The notes under the pieces: model-generated
Database searches by the model: none
Seen by the model: only the letters and a program-made list of their open reading frames with translations
What the model was told of the DNA's origin: nothing
Shown here: in pieces, positions 16,570 through 26,048 of the stretch
Layout: every line of letters starts with the position of its first letter
Position numbering within the stretch: the first letter of the stretch is position 1
Assembly (NCBI RefSeq): GCF_002934625.1
Contig: NZ_PTJD01000002.1
Span: forward strand, 1 to 64,000
Direction: 5' to 3'
Length of the DNA stretch: 64,000 nucleotides
DNA from: Kineococcus xinjiangensis
GTDB taxonomy: Bacteria; Actinomycetota; Actinomycetes; Actinomycetales; Kineococcaceae
Made by a program: the position numbers and the translations under genes

Positions 16570-18062
16570 GGGCGGGGTCCCACGGGAGTGATCGGCAGGG
16601 TCGGGCGCTCCAGGGCGTGCTTGCCGAGGCGCTCCACGTCGGGCAGCGGGATGGGGTAGCTGCCGGAGAAGCACGCGGTGCAGAGCCGCTCCTCGGGCTG
16701 GCGCGTGGCCTGGATCATGCCCTCCATGGAGATGTAGCCGAGGGAGTCCGCGCCGATGCTGGTGCAGACGTCCTGCACCCCCAGGCCGGTCGCGATGAGT
16801 TCCGCCCGGGTGGCGAAGTCGATGCCGTAGAAGCAGGGCCACGTCACCGGCGGGGAGGAGATGCGCACGTGCACCTCCGCCGCCCCGGCCTCCCGCAGCA
16901 TCCGGATGAGGGCCCGCTGGGTGTTGCCGCGCACGATGGAGTCGTCGACGACGACGAGGCGCTTGCCGTGGACGACGCTCTTCAGCGGGTTCAGCTTCAG
17001 CCGGATGCCGAGCTGGCGGATCGTCTGGCTCGGCTGGATGAAGGTGCGGCCCACGTAGGCGTTCTTCACGAGGCCCTGGCCGTAGGGGATGCCGGACTGC
17101 TCGGCGTAGCCGATCGCCGCGGGGGTGCCGGACTCCGGCGTGGGGATGACGAGGTCGGCGTCGACGGGGTGCTCGCGCGCGAGGGCGCGGCCCATGTCGA
17201 CGCGGGCCTCCTGCACGACGCGGCCGCTGATCGTGGTGTCGGGCCGGGCGAGGTAGACGTACTCGAAGACGCAGCCCTTGGGCTTCGCCTCCGCGAAGCG
17301 GGTGGAGCGCAGCCCGTCGGCGTCGACGGCCACCAGCTCACCGGGCTCGATCTCGCGCACCAGGCTGGCGCCGACGATGTCGAGGGCCGCGGTCTCGCTG
17401 GCCACGACCCAGCCGCGCTCGAGGCGCCCGAGCACGAGGGGGCGGATGCCCTGCGGGTCGCGGGCGGCGTAGAGGGTGTGCTCGTCCATGAAGACGAAGC
17501 TGAAGGCGCCCTCCAGCAGTGGCAGCACCTCTAGGGCCGTCGCCTCGAGGGTGTGGTCCGGGTCGCCGGCCATCAGGGCGGTGACGATGGCGGTGTCCGT
17601 GGTGTTGCCCTGCTTCAGCTCGCCACCGGAGTGCTCGGGGTGGCGCTCGGTGAGCAGCTCGCGCAGCGCGAAGGAGTTCGTGAGGTTGCCGTTGTGGGCG
17701 AGCGCGATCGTGCCGCCGGCGGTGGCGCCCAGCGTGGGCTGGGCGTTCTCCCAGGTGCTGCCGCCCGTCGTGGAGTACCGGGCGTGCCCGACGGCCACGT
17801 GCCCCTGCAGGGCCTCCAGAGCGCGCTCGTCGAACACCTGGGCCACGAGCCCGGTGTCCTTGTAGACGAGGATCTGGCGGCCGTTGCTGACGGCGATGCC
17901 GGCCGCCTCCTGCCCCCGGTGCTGCAGGGCGTAGAGGCCGTAGTAGGTGAGTTTGGAGACGTCCTCGCCGGGAGCCCAGACCCCGAAGACGCCGCAAGCG
18001 TCCTGGGGACCCTTCTCACCTGGGAGGAGGTCGTGGTTCAGTCGTCCGTCGCCACGGGCCAC
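16566..18062 (-). CDS. purF: amidophosphoribosyltransferase, 498 aa
   Basis: First committed enzyme of purine synthesis: converts PRPP and glutamine to phosphoribosylamine. The N-terminal glutaminase propeptide is followed by the catalytic Cys in DACGVFGVWAPG, then GLYALQHRGQEAAGI, VGHARYSTTGGS and LAHNGNLTN. The phosphoribosyltransferase domain carries the PRPP motif RLVVVDDSIVRGNTQRAL. Four cysteines of the Fe-S type are partly visible (KGCVFEY, WPCFYG, CTACFSGSYP), as in B. subtilis-type PurF. The GTG at 18062 is preferred; an upstream in-frame GTG/ATG would add 18 unlikely residues. It forms an operon with purM. Confidence 0.96.
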   Translation of the reverse strand: MARGDGRLNHDLLPGEKGPQDACGVFGVWAPGEDVSKLTYYGLYALQHRGQEAAGIAVSNGRQILVYKDTGLVAQVFDERALEALQGHVAVGHARYSTTGGSTWENAQPTLGATAGGTIALAHNGNLTNSFALRELLTERHPEHSGGELKQGNTTDTAIVTALMAGDPDHTLEATALEVLPLLEGAFSFVFMDEHTLYAARDPQGIRPLVLGRLERGWVVASETAALDIVGASLVREIEPGELVAVDADGLRSTRFAEAKPKGCVFEYVYLARPDTTISGRVVQEARVDMGRALAREHPVDADLVIPTPESGTPAAIGYAEQSGIPYGQGLVKNAYVGRTFIQPSQTIRQLGIRLKLNPLKSVVHGKRLVVVDDSIVRGNTQRALIRMLREAGAAEVHVRISSPPVTWPCFYGIDFATRAELIATGLGVQDVCTSIGADSLGYISMEGMIQATRQPEERLCTACFSGSYPIPLPDVERLGKHALERPTLPITPVGPRP

Positions 18063-18179
18063 GGCACGAGTGTCGCACAGCCGAGGGGTCCCGCGAGTCG
18101 CAGGGCGCACTCGCACCCCCTTCGGAGCACCGCCGCGGCCACGGCGCCGCGGGGAGGGCCCCGGGCGCGGGGCGGCGGG

Positions 18180-18479
18180 TCAGCGCCGCCGGTCGGCGCG
18201 CCGGTCGACCAGCACCGCGACGAGCCCGCCGAGGACTCCCCCGACGAGCCCGAGCGTCACTCCGAGGTAGCCGAGCAGGGCGAGCCTGCTGTACCCGCCG
18301 CTGGCCGGCGTGAGCAGCGCGATGACGGCGGCGACGGCCACGGCCGCGGCCAGCCCGGTCAGCACGAAGGCCCGGTAGCGGGGCGCGCGGCGCACGTGCA
18401 CCGGCCGGCCCACCGCCGACGGCGACGGGGGCTGCCCCGGGGTGCCGTCCTCGCTGCGGGGGGTGGGTCCGTCGCTCAT
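18180..18479 (-). CDS. small membrane protein, 99 aa
   Basis: [15 protein letters not shown] and 25 further Pro/Gly/Arg-rich cytoplasmic residues precede two hydrophobic helices ([20 protein letters not shown] and [26 protein letters not shown]). A basic end RRADRRR follows. The layout is that of small actinomycete proteins that commonly accompany purF and SCP2-like genes. The ATG overlaps the stop of the upstream SCP-like gene by four bases (ATGA). Function unknown. Confidence 0.8.
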   Translation of the reverse strand: MSDGPTPRSEDGTPGQPPSPSAVGRPVHVRRAPRYRAFVLTGLAAAVAVAAVIALLTPASGGYSRLALLGYLGVTLGLVGGVLGGLVAVLVDRRADRRR

Positions 18480-18895
18480 GCCCCGACCGTAGGGGACGCC
18501 GCGCCGGTCCCCGAACCGCCCACCGGCGGCTCCGGAGCGGGCAGCAGCGGCAGCAGGTCGCCCAGGTCGGCGCGGGCGCCGCTGGCCGAGACCCGCCCGG
18601 CGGCCTGCGCGTCGGCGAAGGTCAGCGCGCCCACGGCGAGCTCCAGCCACGTGCGGGGGTCGGTCTCCACGACGTTGGGCGGCGTGCCCCGGGTGTGCCG
18701 GGGCCCCTCGACGCACTGCACCGCACCGAAGGGCGGCACCCGGACCTCCACGCTGCCCCCGGGTGCCCGGGCCGCGAGCTCCTCCAGGGTGAAGCGCACG
18801 GCGGTGGCGACGTCGGTGCGGGCGGCGTCGGGGGCCAGCGCCCGCTGCAGGCCGGCCAGGCCGGCGGTGGGGTCGGTGCGGCGACGCGGGGGCAC
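18476..18895 (-). CDS. sterol-carrier-like (SCP2-fold) protein, 139 aa
   Basis: Starting from the GTG at 18895 ([20 protein letters not shown]), the protein has the SCP2-like pattern of bacterial purF-linked genes. A helical start leads to beta strands [20 protein letters not shown], and then the conserved ending [20 protein letters not shown] followed by [20 protein letters not shown]. The [10 protein letters not shown] and SGxRAD elements are the family signature. It probably binds a hydrophobic small molecule; the ligand is unknown. It is coupled by ATGA overlap to the small membrane protein downstream. Confidence 0.8.
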   Translation of the reverse strand: MPPRRRTDPTAGLAGLQRALAPDAARTDVATAVRFTLEELAARAPGGSVEVRVPPFGAVQCVEGPRHTRGTPPNVVETDPRTWLELAVGALTFADAQAAGRVSASGARADLGDLLPLLPAPEPPVGGSGTGAASPTVGA

Positions 18896-18983
18896 GCCCC
18901 GATCGTCGCACCCCGCCCGGCCCGGCGCCGGTCCCGGCCCGCGCGAGGCGCGAACGCCGGAGGTCCCGCCACCCGTGGGCGGC

Positions 18984-20024
18984 TCAGGACAGGTCGACCT
19001 CCACGCGGCGGCCGGTGCGCAGGGACTCCACCCCGGCGGCACAGACGGCCGCGGCGGCGTAGCCGTCCCAGGCGCTCGGGCCGTCGACGGTGCCGCGGCG
19101 CACCGCGTCGACCCACCGCTGGACCTCAGTGTCGTAGGCCGCGCCGAAGCGCTCGCGGAAGTCCCTGGGGATGCTGCCGCCCCAGCCTGCTGCGGAGCGG
19201 CGGACGAGGTCGACGCCGAGGCCGATCTGCGCGGTGCCGCGCTCGGCGACCAGTTCGGTGCGGACCTCGTAGCCGTAGCGGGCGTTGACGAAGACCTCCA
19301 CGTCGACCAGCGCCCCGCCGGCCGTCTCCAGGAGGACGAACTGCGGGTCCTGCAGCCCCTCGGGCGCCTCGGAGCTCGCCCGCGGGCGCAGGACCGTGAC
19401 GGCGGTGATCTCCTCGCCGAGGAGGTACCGGGCGGCGTCGACCTCGTGCACCACCGAGTCGAGGACGAGCATCTCGCTGGTGAAGTGGGGCGGGATGCTC
19501 GCGTTGCGGTGGATGCAGTGCAGGAACAGCGGACGGCCGAGCTCCCCGGAGGCGACGAGGGCGCGCAGCTGCTGGTACTCGGCGTCGAAGCGGCGCATGA
19601 AGCCGACCTGCACGAGCTGCTGCCCGAGCTCGCGCTCGGCGCGGACGATGCGCAGGGAGGTCTCCGCCGAGGTGGTCAGCGGCTTCTCGCAGAGCACCGG
19701 GACCCCGTGCTCCAGGCAGGCGAGGACCTGCTCCTCGTGCGCGAACCCGGGGGTGGCGATGACGACGGCGTCCACGTCGGGGTCGGTGATGGCCGCGAAC
19801 GGGTCGTGGACCGCCCGGACGCCGAACTCGTCCGCGACGGCACGGGTGCGCGCGGCGTCGACGTCGCTGACGGCGACGAGCCGGGCTCCGGCGGTGCGGG
19901 TGGACAGGCGCCGGGCGTGGTCCTGCCCCATCACCCCCACCCCGAGGACGGCGACGCGCAGGTCGCCGCCGCGGCTCGCGGCCGCCGTGGCCGTGGCGGT
20001 CGCCGTGGTGGTCGCCGTGCTCAT
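18984..20024 (-). CDS. iolG: inositol 2-dehydrogenase (Gfo/Idh/MocA family), 346 aa
   Basis: Oxidises myo-inositol to scyllo-inosose with NAD+. After a low-complexity Ala/Thr leader ([20 protein letters not shown]) comes the Rossmann motif [19 protein letters not shown]. It continues with the conserved [15 protein letters not shown] (catalytic Lys region), [15 protein letters not shown] and [15 protein letters not shown], where the Asp-x-x-x-His-like pair normally sits. It is the last gene of the transporter operon, 22 bases after the ATPase stop, with GGGAG in front. Family members act on several polyols; the inositol call rests on the neighbouring iol genes. Confidence 0.88.
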   Translation of the reverse strand: MSTATTTATATATAAASRGGDLRVAVLGVGVMGQDHARRLSTRTAGARLVAVSDVDAARTRAVADEFGVRAVHDPFAAITDPDVDAVVIATPGFAHEEQVLACLEHGVPVLCEKPLTTSAETSLRIVRAERELGQQLVQVGFMRRFDAEYQQLRALVASGELGRPLFLHCIHRNASIPPHFTSEMLVLDSVVHEVDAARYLLGEEITAVTVLRPRASSEAPEGLQDPQFVLLETAGGALVDVEVFVNARYGYEVRTELVAERGTAQIGLGVDLVRRSAAGWGGSIPRDFRERFGAAYDTEVQRWVDAVRRGTVDGPSAWDGYAAAAVCAAGVESLRTGRRVEVDLS

Positions 20025-20046
20025 GGGGCTCCCGGTCCTTCCCTCG

Positions 20047-20910
20047 TCAGTTCTCGGTGGTGGTGCGTCCCGCCGCGGCGGGTTCGGGGGTGCTGCCGGG
20101 CCTGCTCAGCTCGTGGCTCAGCGCCTCCAGCTCCGCGCCGCCGGCCATCTCGTTCGTCAGCCGGTCGAGGGAGACGTCGCCGCGGCCGGCGTCGAGGGAC
20201 ACCCTGCCGCGGTTGAGGATCACGAAGTGGTTGCCGACGAGGTGGGCGTGGTGGGGGTTGTGGGTGATGAAGACGACCCCGAGGCCGGCGTCGCGCGCCT
20301 TGGCGATGTACTTCAGGACGACGCCGGACTGCTTGACCCCGAGGGCGGCGGTGGGCTCGTCGAGGACGAGCGCCTTCGCGCCGAAGTGGATGGCGCGCGC
20401 GATCGCGATGCACTGGCGCTGGCCGCCGGACAGGGCCCCGACGTGGCGGTCGAGGTCGGGGACCGAGATCCCCATCTTGACCAGTTCCTCCTCGGTGACG
20501 CGCTTCATGCGCTCCACGTCCAGGCGCCGGAGGGGACCGGAGCCCCTGGTGAGTTCCGAGCCGAGGAAGAAGTTGCGCCAGATGGACATCAGCGGGACGA
20601 GGGCGAGGTCCTGGTACACGGTGGCGATGCCGCGGTCGAGGGCCTCGCGGGGGGAGCCGAAGCGGACCGCCTCCCCGTTCACCGTGAACCTGCCCTCGGT
20701 GTGCTGGTGGAGCCCCGCGATGATCTTGATGAGGGTGGACTTCCCGGCCCCGTTGTCGCCGAGGACGCAGGTGATCTCCCCCTGCCGCACCGACAGCGAC
20801 ACCCCCCGCAGGGCGTGCACGTTGCCGTAGCTCTTCCCGACGTCCTCCAGGCGCAGGATCTCCTGGTTCGGGGAGTGCCCCGCCCCCGCGTCCAGCTCCG
20901 GAGTGCTCAC
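20047..20910 (-). CDS. sugar ABC transporter ATP-binding protein, 287 aa
   Basis: Single-cassette ATPase of the ribose/inositol type that energises uptake with the permease just upstream. Walker A is in [20 protein letters not shown], the Q-loop in [14 protein letters not shown], the ABC signature in [18 protein letters not shown] and Walker B in [13 protein letters not shown], with the switch His in [14 protein letters not shown]. Unlike RbsA/MglA-type proteins it has one nucleotide domain, as in FrcA-like systems. I use the GTG at 20910 behind GAGG, 5 bases after the permease stop; a GTG at 20919 overlapping that stop is possible. Confidence 0.9.
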   Translation of the reverse strand: MSTPELDAGAGHSPNQEILRLEDVGKSYGNVHALRGVSLSVRQGEITCVLGDNGAGKSTLIKIIAGLHQHTEGRFTVNGEAVRFGSPREALDRGIATVYQDLALVPLMSIWRNFFLGSELTRGSGPLRRLDVERMKRVTEEELVKMGISVPDLDRHVGALSGGQRQCIAIARAIHFGAKALVLDEPTAALGVKQSGVVLKYIAKARDAGLGVVFITHNPHHAHLVGNHFVILNRGRVSLDAGRGDVSLDRLTNEMAGGAELEALSHELSRPGSTPEPAAAGRTTTEN

Positions 20911-20915
20911 GGCGG

Positions 20916-21971
20916 TCACCTCTTCGCGGCCTGGTTCTTGACGATCATGTTGACGATGGTCGCCAGCAGCAGCATCACGCCGAGGAACGCCTTGAACCAG
21001 TTGGCGTCCCAGCCGGCGTAGACGATGCCGAGGCTCGTCATCCCGAAGATCAGTGCGCCGATGGCGGAGCCGACCGCGGAGCCGTAGCCGCCGGTGAGCA
21101 GGCACCCGCCGACGACGGCGGCGATGATGTAGATGAACTCCTGCCCGACGCCGCCTCCGGACTGGATGGCGTTGAAGGAGAAGAGCTGGTGCATCCCGAC
21201 GAACCAGGCCATGAACCCGACGGTCATGAACAGGCCGATCTTGGTGGCGCGGACGGGGACGCCGACGGCGCGGGCGGCCGCCTTGTCCCCGCCGGCCGCG
21301 AAGATCCAGTTGCCGGTCTTCGTGCGCAGCAGCACCCAGGTGCCGATCGCGACGAAGAGGAGCCACCAGAACACGGTGATCTTGACGGAGACGCCGCCGA
21401 TCGGGACCGTCGAGGCGAACACCGCCCGGGCCTGCTCGAAGCCGTCCATGTCGGAGACGCTCGTGGAGGAGACGTTGCCGGTGAGCAGCTTCGTGACGCC
21501 GAGGTTGACGCCCTGGAGGATGAAGAACGTGCCGAGGGTGATGAGGAAGCTGGGCAGCCCCGTGCGCATGAGGAGCCAGCCGTTGAAGGCGCCGATCCCC
21601 AGGGACACCACCAGCGCCGCGGCGACGCCCACCCAGAGGTTGAGGTTGAGCTGGTAGGCGAACGTCGAGGCGAACAGCGCCGAGGTGGTCACCGCCACCC
21701 CGGCGGACAGGTCGAACTCACCGCCGATCATGAGCAGCGCCACGGCGAGCGCCATGATGCCGATCGTCGAGCCCGCGTAGAGGACGGTGGCGAACGAGGC
21801 CGCCTGGCGGAACGTGGGCGCCACCGCGAAGAACAGCGCGAACACCGCGACGGCGCCGACGAGGGATCCGACCTCGGGACGGGACAGGACGCTGGCGAGG
21901 AGGCTCCTGCGCCGCACCCGGTCGTCGACGCTGCCGGGTGGAGCGGGCGCCGCCTGGACGGCCTGGCTCAC
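20916..21971 (-). CDS. sugar ABC transporter permease (ribose/inositol type), 351 aa
   Basis: BPD-transporter-2 family membrane component with about nine or ten helices (for example VGAVAVFALFFAVAPTF and GIMALAVALLMIGGEFDLSA). The conserved LMIGGEFDLSAGV and the second-half loop FAAGGDKAAARAVGVPV are diagnostic for the RbsC/FrcC family; EFDLS is the usual variant in actinomycete inositol-type systems. The GTG at 21971 overlaps the binding-protein stop (GTGA). The open frame continuing upstream is shadow inside the binding-protein gene. Substrate is inferred as myo-inositol from the cluster. Confidence 0.92.
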   Translation of the reverse strand: MSQAVQAAPAPPGSVDDRVRRRSLLASVLSRPEVGSLVGAVAVFALFFAVAPTFRQAASFATVLYAGSTIGIMALAVALLMIGGEFDLSAGVAVTTSALFASTFAYQLNLNLWVGVAAALVVSLGIGAFNGWLLMRTGLPSFLITLGTFFILQGVNLGVTKLLTGNVSSTSVSDMDGFEQARAVFASTVPIGGVSVKITVFWWLLFVAIGTWVLLRTKTGNWIFAAGGDKAAARAVGVPVRATKIGLFMTVGFMAWFVGMHQLFSFNAIQSGGGVGQEFIYIIAAVVGGCLLTGGYGSAVGSAIGALIFGMTSLGIVYAGWDANWFKAFLGVMLLLATIVNMIVKNQAAKR

Positions 21972-22966
21972 CGGGTGCCGCCCGCCGCGAACTCGGCGAC
22001 GCGGTCGACGTTGCTCGCGTCGACGAAGGCCGGGCCGGTCTGGGTGGCCTGCCCGCCGCCGATGGTGTTGCCGTTGGTGTTGTAGAGCCAGAGGGAGTCG
22101 ACGGCCAGGTAGCCCTGGAGGTAGGGCTGCTGGTCGATCGCCCACTGGATGTCGCCGCCCTCGATCGCCGCCATGAGGTCGGCGTTGGTGTCGAACGTGC
22201 CGATCTGGGCGCTGCTGCCGGCGTCGGCGACGGACTTCACCGCGGTCAGCGCGTAGGGGGCGCCGAGGGTGACGACGCGGTCGATCGCCGGGTCCTGCTG
22301 CAGCTTGGAGGTGATGGCCTGCTGCACGGCCGGCATGTCGGTGCCGGTGACGTAGAGGTTCTCGGTCTGGCCCCCGAAGGTCTCGGCCACGCCGGCGCAG
22401 CGGGCCTCCAGGCCGACGTGCCCCTGCTCGTGGATGACGCAGAGCGCCTTCTTCGCGCCCTCGGTGGTGAGCCGCTGACCGGCCGCCTCCCCGGCGGTCC
22501 GTTCGTCCTGGCCGAAGTAGCCGAGGGCACCGGCCTCCTGCCACTCCTCGAACCCGCCGTTGAAGGCGACGACGGGGATGCCCGCCTCGGTGGCGGCCTT
22601 GACGACGGGGGCCATCGCCTCGGCCTTGGCGAGGGTGACGGCGATGCCGTCGACGTCGGCGTCGATGGCCTGCTGGACGAGGTTGACCTGGTCGCCGGCC
22701 TCGGGGGCGCCCTGGTAGTTGAGGTCGACGTTGTCCTTGGCGGCGGCCGCCTCCGCACCCTTGCGGACGATGTCCCAGAAGGTGTCGCCGGGCGCCGCGT
22801 GGGTGATCATGGCGATCTTCATGGTGGGGGTGTCGGCCTTGCCGGCGGCGCCCCCGGCGGGCGCCTCGTCCTCCTGCCTGCCGCCGCTGCTGCTGCAGCT
22901 GGAGAGCGTGAGGGCCGCCAGCGCGACGAAGGTGGCGGCCACGGTCCTGCGCGAGCGAGTCCTCAT
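21968..22966 (-). CDS. sugar ABC transporter substrate-binding lipoprotein, 332 aa
   Basis: Lipoprotein signal peptide: basic MRTRSRRT, hydrophobic VAATFVALAALTLSS, then the lipobox SSCS with Cys at 24. The mature part is a type I periplasmic-binding fold: TMKIAMITHAAPGDTFWDIV, DVDGIAVTLAKAEAMAPVV, GIPVVAFNGGFEEW, GTDMPAVQQAITSKLQQDP and DTNADLMAAIEGGDIQWAID with QQPYLQGY near the end. These are the standard ribose/inositol-binding features. First gene of the uptake operon. The operator-like motif at 23078-23100 lies 110 bases upstream. Confidence 0.93.
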   Translation of the reverse strand: MRTRSRRTVAATFVALAALTLSSCSSSGGRQEDEAPAGGAAGKADTPTMKIAMITHAAPGDTFWDIVRKGAEAAAAKDNVDLNYQGAPEAGDQVNLVQQAIDADVDGIAVTLAKAEAMAPVVKAATEAGIPVVAFNGGFEEWQEAGALGYFGQDERTAGEAAGQRLTTEGAKKALCVIHEQGHVGLEARCAGVAETFGGQTENLYVTGTDMPAVQQAITSKLQQDPAIDRVVTLGAPYALTAVKSVADAGSSAQIGTFDTNADLMAAIEGGDIQWAIDQQPYLQGYLAVDSLWLYNTNGNTIGGGQATQTGPAFVDASNVDRVAEFAAGGTR

Positions 22967-23077
22967 CGATCCTCATCCTCTCGTCGGGGGACGTCGGTCC
23001 CTCATGGGTGCTGCGCGAGCCGCAGCCCGTCGCCGGGCGCCGCGGTGGGGACGAACTCTGGCCCTGCCCCTCTGCCC

Positions 23078-23100
23078 TGTCAAGAGATTGTCAGTACATT
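23078..23100 (-). promoter_or_regulatory. candidate iol promoter/operator in front of the uptake operon
   Basis: Read on the minus strand: TGTACTGACAA followed by TCTCTTGACAG. The TTGACA hexamer (23078-23083) is a consensus -35 for the binding-protein gene; 17 bases further is only a weak -10 (CAGAGT). The same string with two changes lies in front of the iolE operon at 28964-28987. Two direct TGACA units ten bases apart, plus the TGT-N4-ACA symmetry, make a plausible binding site for the GntR regulator encoded at 29081. Confidence 0.65.
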
Positions 23101-23145
23101 GTGACGTCCCCCGGGTGCTGTCCGCGGAGCCCCGGAGGACGTCAC
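23101..23145. terminator. hairpin spanning the iolD stop codon
   Basis: GTGACGTCC at 23101-23109 pairs with GGACGTCAC at 23137-23145, with a further CCCGGG/CCCCGG inner pairing. The iolD stop codon lies inside the distal arm. The stem directly abuts the uptake-operon operator, so it could both end the iolD transcript and separate the two operons. Confidence 0.45.
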
Positions 23146-25079
23146 AGCAGGGGCCGCTGACGGGCCCTGCCGGCCTCGTACTCCGCCCGCGCCGCCCGGG
23201 TGGAGTCCACGTGCGAGACCTCCGCGACGGGCACGTCCCACCAGCCGCCGCCGCGCGGGGCCTGCGAGTGCGGGTCGGTCTCCACGTGCACGACGGTGGT
23301 CTCCGTCGCCGCCTTCGCCTCCCGCAACGCCGCCACGAGCTCCGTGCGGGTGCCCGCCCGCAGCACCCGCACGCCGAGGCTGGCCGCGTTCGCCGCGAGG
23401 TCCACCGGCAGCGGTGGCCCCTCCAGGCGGCCGGCGGCGTCGCGGTAGCGGTACCGCGTCCCGAAGCGCTGGGAACCCACGGACTCCGACAGCGCCCCGA
23501 TCGAGGCGAAGCCGTGGTTCTGGAACAGGACGACGATGATCTTCACGCCCTCCTGCACGGCGGTGACGAGCTCCGTGGGCATCATCAGGTAGGAGCCGTC
23601 CCCCACTGTGACGAAGACGTCCCGGTCCGGTGCGGCCATCCGCACCCCGATCCCGCCGGGGATCTCGTAACCCATGCAGGAGAAGCCGTACTCGACGTGG
23701 TACCCCTTCGGGTCCCGCACGCGCCACATCGCGTGCAGGTCGCCGGGCAGGGAACCCGCCGCGCACACCACGACGTCGCGCGGATCCGCCACCTCCTCGA
23801 TCGCCCCCAGCACCTCCCCCTGGGCGAGCAGCCCCGTCTCCTCGCCGATGCCGGAGGAGTAGCAGCGCTCCACCGCGGCGTCCCACTCCTCGTTCAGCCG
23901 GTGGCAGCGCTCGCGGTGCTCCGGCGGCAGGGAGAAACCCTCCAGGGCCGCCGTGAGCACGGTGAGCGCCTCCCGCGCGTCCGCGAGAACCGGCAGGCCC
24001 GCGTGCTTGACCGAGTCCAGGCCCGCGACGTTGATGTTCACGAACCGCACGTCCGGGTTCTGGAACGCCGTGCGCGACGCCGTGGTGAAGTCCGACCAGC
24101 GCGTGCCGATGCCGATCACCAGGTCCGCCTCGGCGGCGATCTCGTTCGCGGCCGTCGTGCCCGTCGCCCCCACCGCGCCCAGGCACAGCGGATGGTCGTG
24201 GGGCAGCGAGCCCTTGCCCGCCTGCGACTGCGCCACGGGGACGCCCGTCGCCTCGCAGAAGCGCCGCAGCTCCTCCGTGGCGCGGGAGTACACCACTCCC
24301 CCGCCGGCGACCACGAGCGGCGAGCGCGCCTGCCGGACGAGGGCGGCGACCTCCTCCACCAGCGCCGCCTCCGGCGCGGGCCGCGCGATCCGCCACGTCC
24401 GCTCCCGGAACAGCTCCACCGGCCAGTCGTGGGCCTCGGCCTGCACGTCCTGCGGCAGCGCGATGACGGCCGCACCCGTCTCGGCCGGGTCGGTCAGCAC
24501 CCGCATCGCCCCCAGCAGGGCCGCCGGCAGCTGCTCCGGGCGCCAGACCCGGTCGAAGAAGCGCGACAGCGGCCGGAACGCGTCGTTGACGGAGACGTCG
24601 CAGCCGGAGGGCTGCTCCAGCTCCTGCAGCACCGGCGTGGCGACGCGGGTGGCGAAGACGTCACCGGGCAGCAGCAGGACCGGGAGCCGGTTGATCGTCG
24701 CCAGCGCGGCGCCGGTGAGCATGTTCGTCGAGCCCGGCCCGACGGAGGCGGTCACCGCCAGCGCCTGCAGCCGGTCGCGCTGGCGGGCGTAGCCCACCGC
24801 GGCGTGCACCATCGCCTGCTCGTTGCGCCCCGTCATGTACGGCAGCGGCGCGGGCGGCACCCACCCGTCACCGGCGTCCACCCCCAGCTCCGCCTCCAGC
24901 AGCGCCTGGCCGATCCCGGCGACGTTGCCGTGGCCGAAGATGCCGAACACCCCGCCGAAGAACGGCTGCCGCTCGCCGTCGCGCTCGGAGGACTGCGCCT
25001 GCAGGAACCGCACGGTGGCCTGCGCCACGGTGAGGCGGACCGTGCCGCCGGTGGCCACGCGGGTGGTCGGGGTGCTCAT
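23142..25079 (-). CDS. iolD: 3D-(3,5/4)-trihydroxycyclohexane-1,2-dione acylhydrolase, 645 aa
   Basis: Thiamine-diphosphate enzyme of the inositol pathway that hydrolyses the diketone ring to 5-deoxy-D-glucuronate. N-terminal: TVRLTVAQATVRFLQAQ, the family-typical FFGGVFGIFGHGNVAGIGQA, and the ThDP-activating Glu in TGRNEQAMVHAAVGYARQ (about 86). The central domain is followed by the C-terminal ThDP/Mg motif VTVGDGSYLMMPTELVTA to VVLFQNHGFASIG (about 490-520). Full-length for the family. The ATG follows GAGGAGAGGA. It is the last gene of the iolE-C-aldolase-B-D operon, 35 bases after iolB. Confidence 0.96.
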   Translation of the reverse strand: MSTPTTRVATGGTVRLTVAQATVRFLQAQSSERDGERQPFFGGVFGIFGHGNVAGIGQALLEAELGVDAGDGWVPPAPLPYMTGRNEQAMVHAAVGYARQRDRLQALAVTASVGPGSTNMLTGAALATINRLPVLLLPGDVFATRVATPVLQELEQPSGCDVSVNDAFRPLSRFFDRVWRPEQLPAALLGAMRVLTDPAETGAAVIALPQDVQAEAHDWPVELFRERTWRIARPAPEAALVEEVAALVRQARSPLVVAGGGVVYSRATEELRRFCEATGVPVAQSQAGKGSLPHDHPLCLGAVGATGTTAANEIAAEADLVIGIGTRWSDFTTASRTAFQNPDVRFVNINVAGLDSVKHAGLPVLADAREALTVLTAALEGFSLPPEHRERCHRLNEEWDAAVERCYSSGIGEETGLLAQGEVLGAIEEVADPRDVVVCAAGSLPGDLHAMWRVRDPKGYHVEYGFSCMGYEIPGGIGVRMAAPDRDVFVTVGDGSYLMMPTELVTAVQEGVKIIVVLFQNHGFASIGALSESVGSQRFGTRYRYRDAAGRLEGPPLPVDLAANAASLGVRVLRAGTRTELVAALREAKAATETTVVHVETDPHSQAPRGGGWWDVPVAEVSHVDSTRAARAEYEAGRARQRPLL

Positions 25080-25114
25080 CGTCGGGTCCTCTCCTCGGGG
25101 ATCGGGTGCGGCGC

Positions 25115-26020
25115 TCAGCTCGTGCGGGCCTGCGGCCGGGGCCCGCAGAACGGCAGGCGCGGGTCGACCTGCGCGCCGGCCCAGGTGGCGCGCACCCAGC
25201 CGTGGGCGGGGTCGTCGCAGATCCGCCAGGACCGCTCCGGCTCCGGCCCGGCCATCACGTTGAGGTAGTACATGTCGTAGCCGGGAACCGCCATGGAGGG
25301 GCCGTGCCAGCCGTGCGGGATGAGCACCACGTCACCGGAGCGGACCTCCGCCAGCACGTCGATCGGCCGGTCCCCGTCGCCGTAGACGCGCTGGTACCCC
25401 ACCCCGCCGGGAACGCTCGGGGCGCCCTCGGGAGCCCCGGAGCGGAACTCGAAGTAGTAGACCTCCTCCAGCTCCGCCTCCTGCGCACTGGTGCGGTCGT
25501 GGCGGTGCGGCGGGTAGGAGGACCAGTTCCCGCCGGGGGTCAGCACCTCGCAGGCGATGAGCTTGTCCGTCTCGAACGCCTCGGGGGTGGCGAAGTTGTT
25601 CACCTGGCGGCTGCACGTGCCGGCACCGCGCAGCTCCACCGGAACCGCCGACGCCGGGCCGTAGCGGAACGGCAGCCGCCGCGACGCCCGCGCCCCGGGC
25701 AGGGCGAAGCGCCCGCCACCGGCGCTGCGCACCAGGACCGAACTGTCGCGCGGGACGTAGGCGAAGTCGCTGACCCCGTCGAAGACGCCCGGGCGGCCGG
25801 CGAGCTCCAGCACCTCCCCGTCGACCTCCACGGTGCAGCCCCCGCCCAGCGGCAGCACCAGCACCTCGTGCTCGCCGGAGGGGAAGCGGAACTCCTCCCC
25901 CGCCGCGAGCGTGAGCGTCCGCAGGCTGGAGAAGCCCCAGCCCGCGCTCTCCGGGGTGACGACCACGTCGAACCCGTCGCCCGCCGCGCTGCCGGCGGGC
26001 AGGTGGTGCTGCGAACCCAT
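25115..26020 (-). CDS. iolB: 5-deoxy-glucuronate isomerase, 301 aa
   Basis: Cupin enzyme converting 5-deoxy-D-glucuronate to 2-deoxy-5-keto-D-gluconate. Two cupin domains: the second has the metal-binding pattern SSYPPHRHDRTSAQEAELEE followed by VYYFEFRSG and, later, VVLIPHGWHGPSMAVPGYDM. Both are the KduI/IolB hallmarks, and the C-terminal YYLNVMAGPEPERSWRI is conserved. The ATG at 26020 lies behind AGGAGG with a 7-base gap. The N-terminal domain is normal in length. Confidence 0.96.
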   Translation of the reverse strand: MGSQHHLPAGSAAGDGFDVVVTPESAGWGFSSLRTLTLAAGEEFRFPSGEHEVLVLPLGGGCTVEVDGEVLELAGRPGVFDGVSDFAYVPRDSSVLVRSAGGGRFALPGARASRRLPFRYGPASAVPVELRGAGTCSRQVNNFATPEAFETDKLIACEVLTPGGNWSSYPPHRHDRTSAQEAELEEVYYFEFRSGAPEGAPSVPGGVGYQRVYGDGDRPIDVLAEVRSGDVVLIPHGWHGPSMAVPGYDMYYLNVMAGPEPERSWRICDDPAHGWVRATWAGAQVDPRLPFCGPRPQARTS

Positions 26021-26048
26021 CCGTGACCTCCTCGTGCCGTTTCGCTGT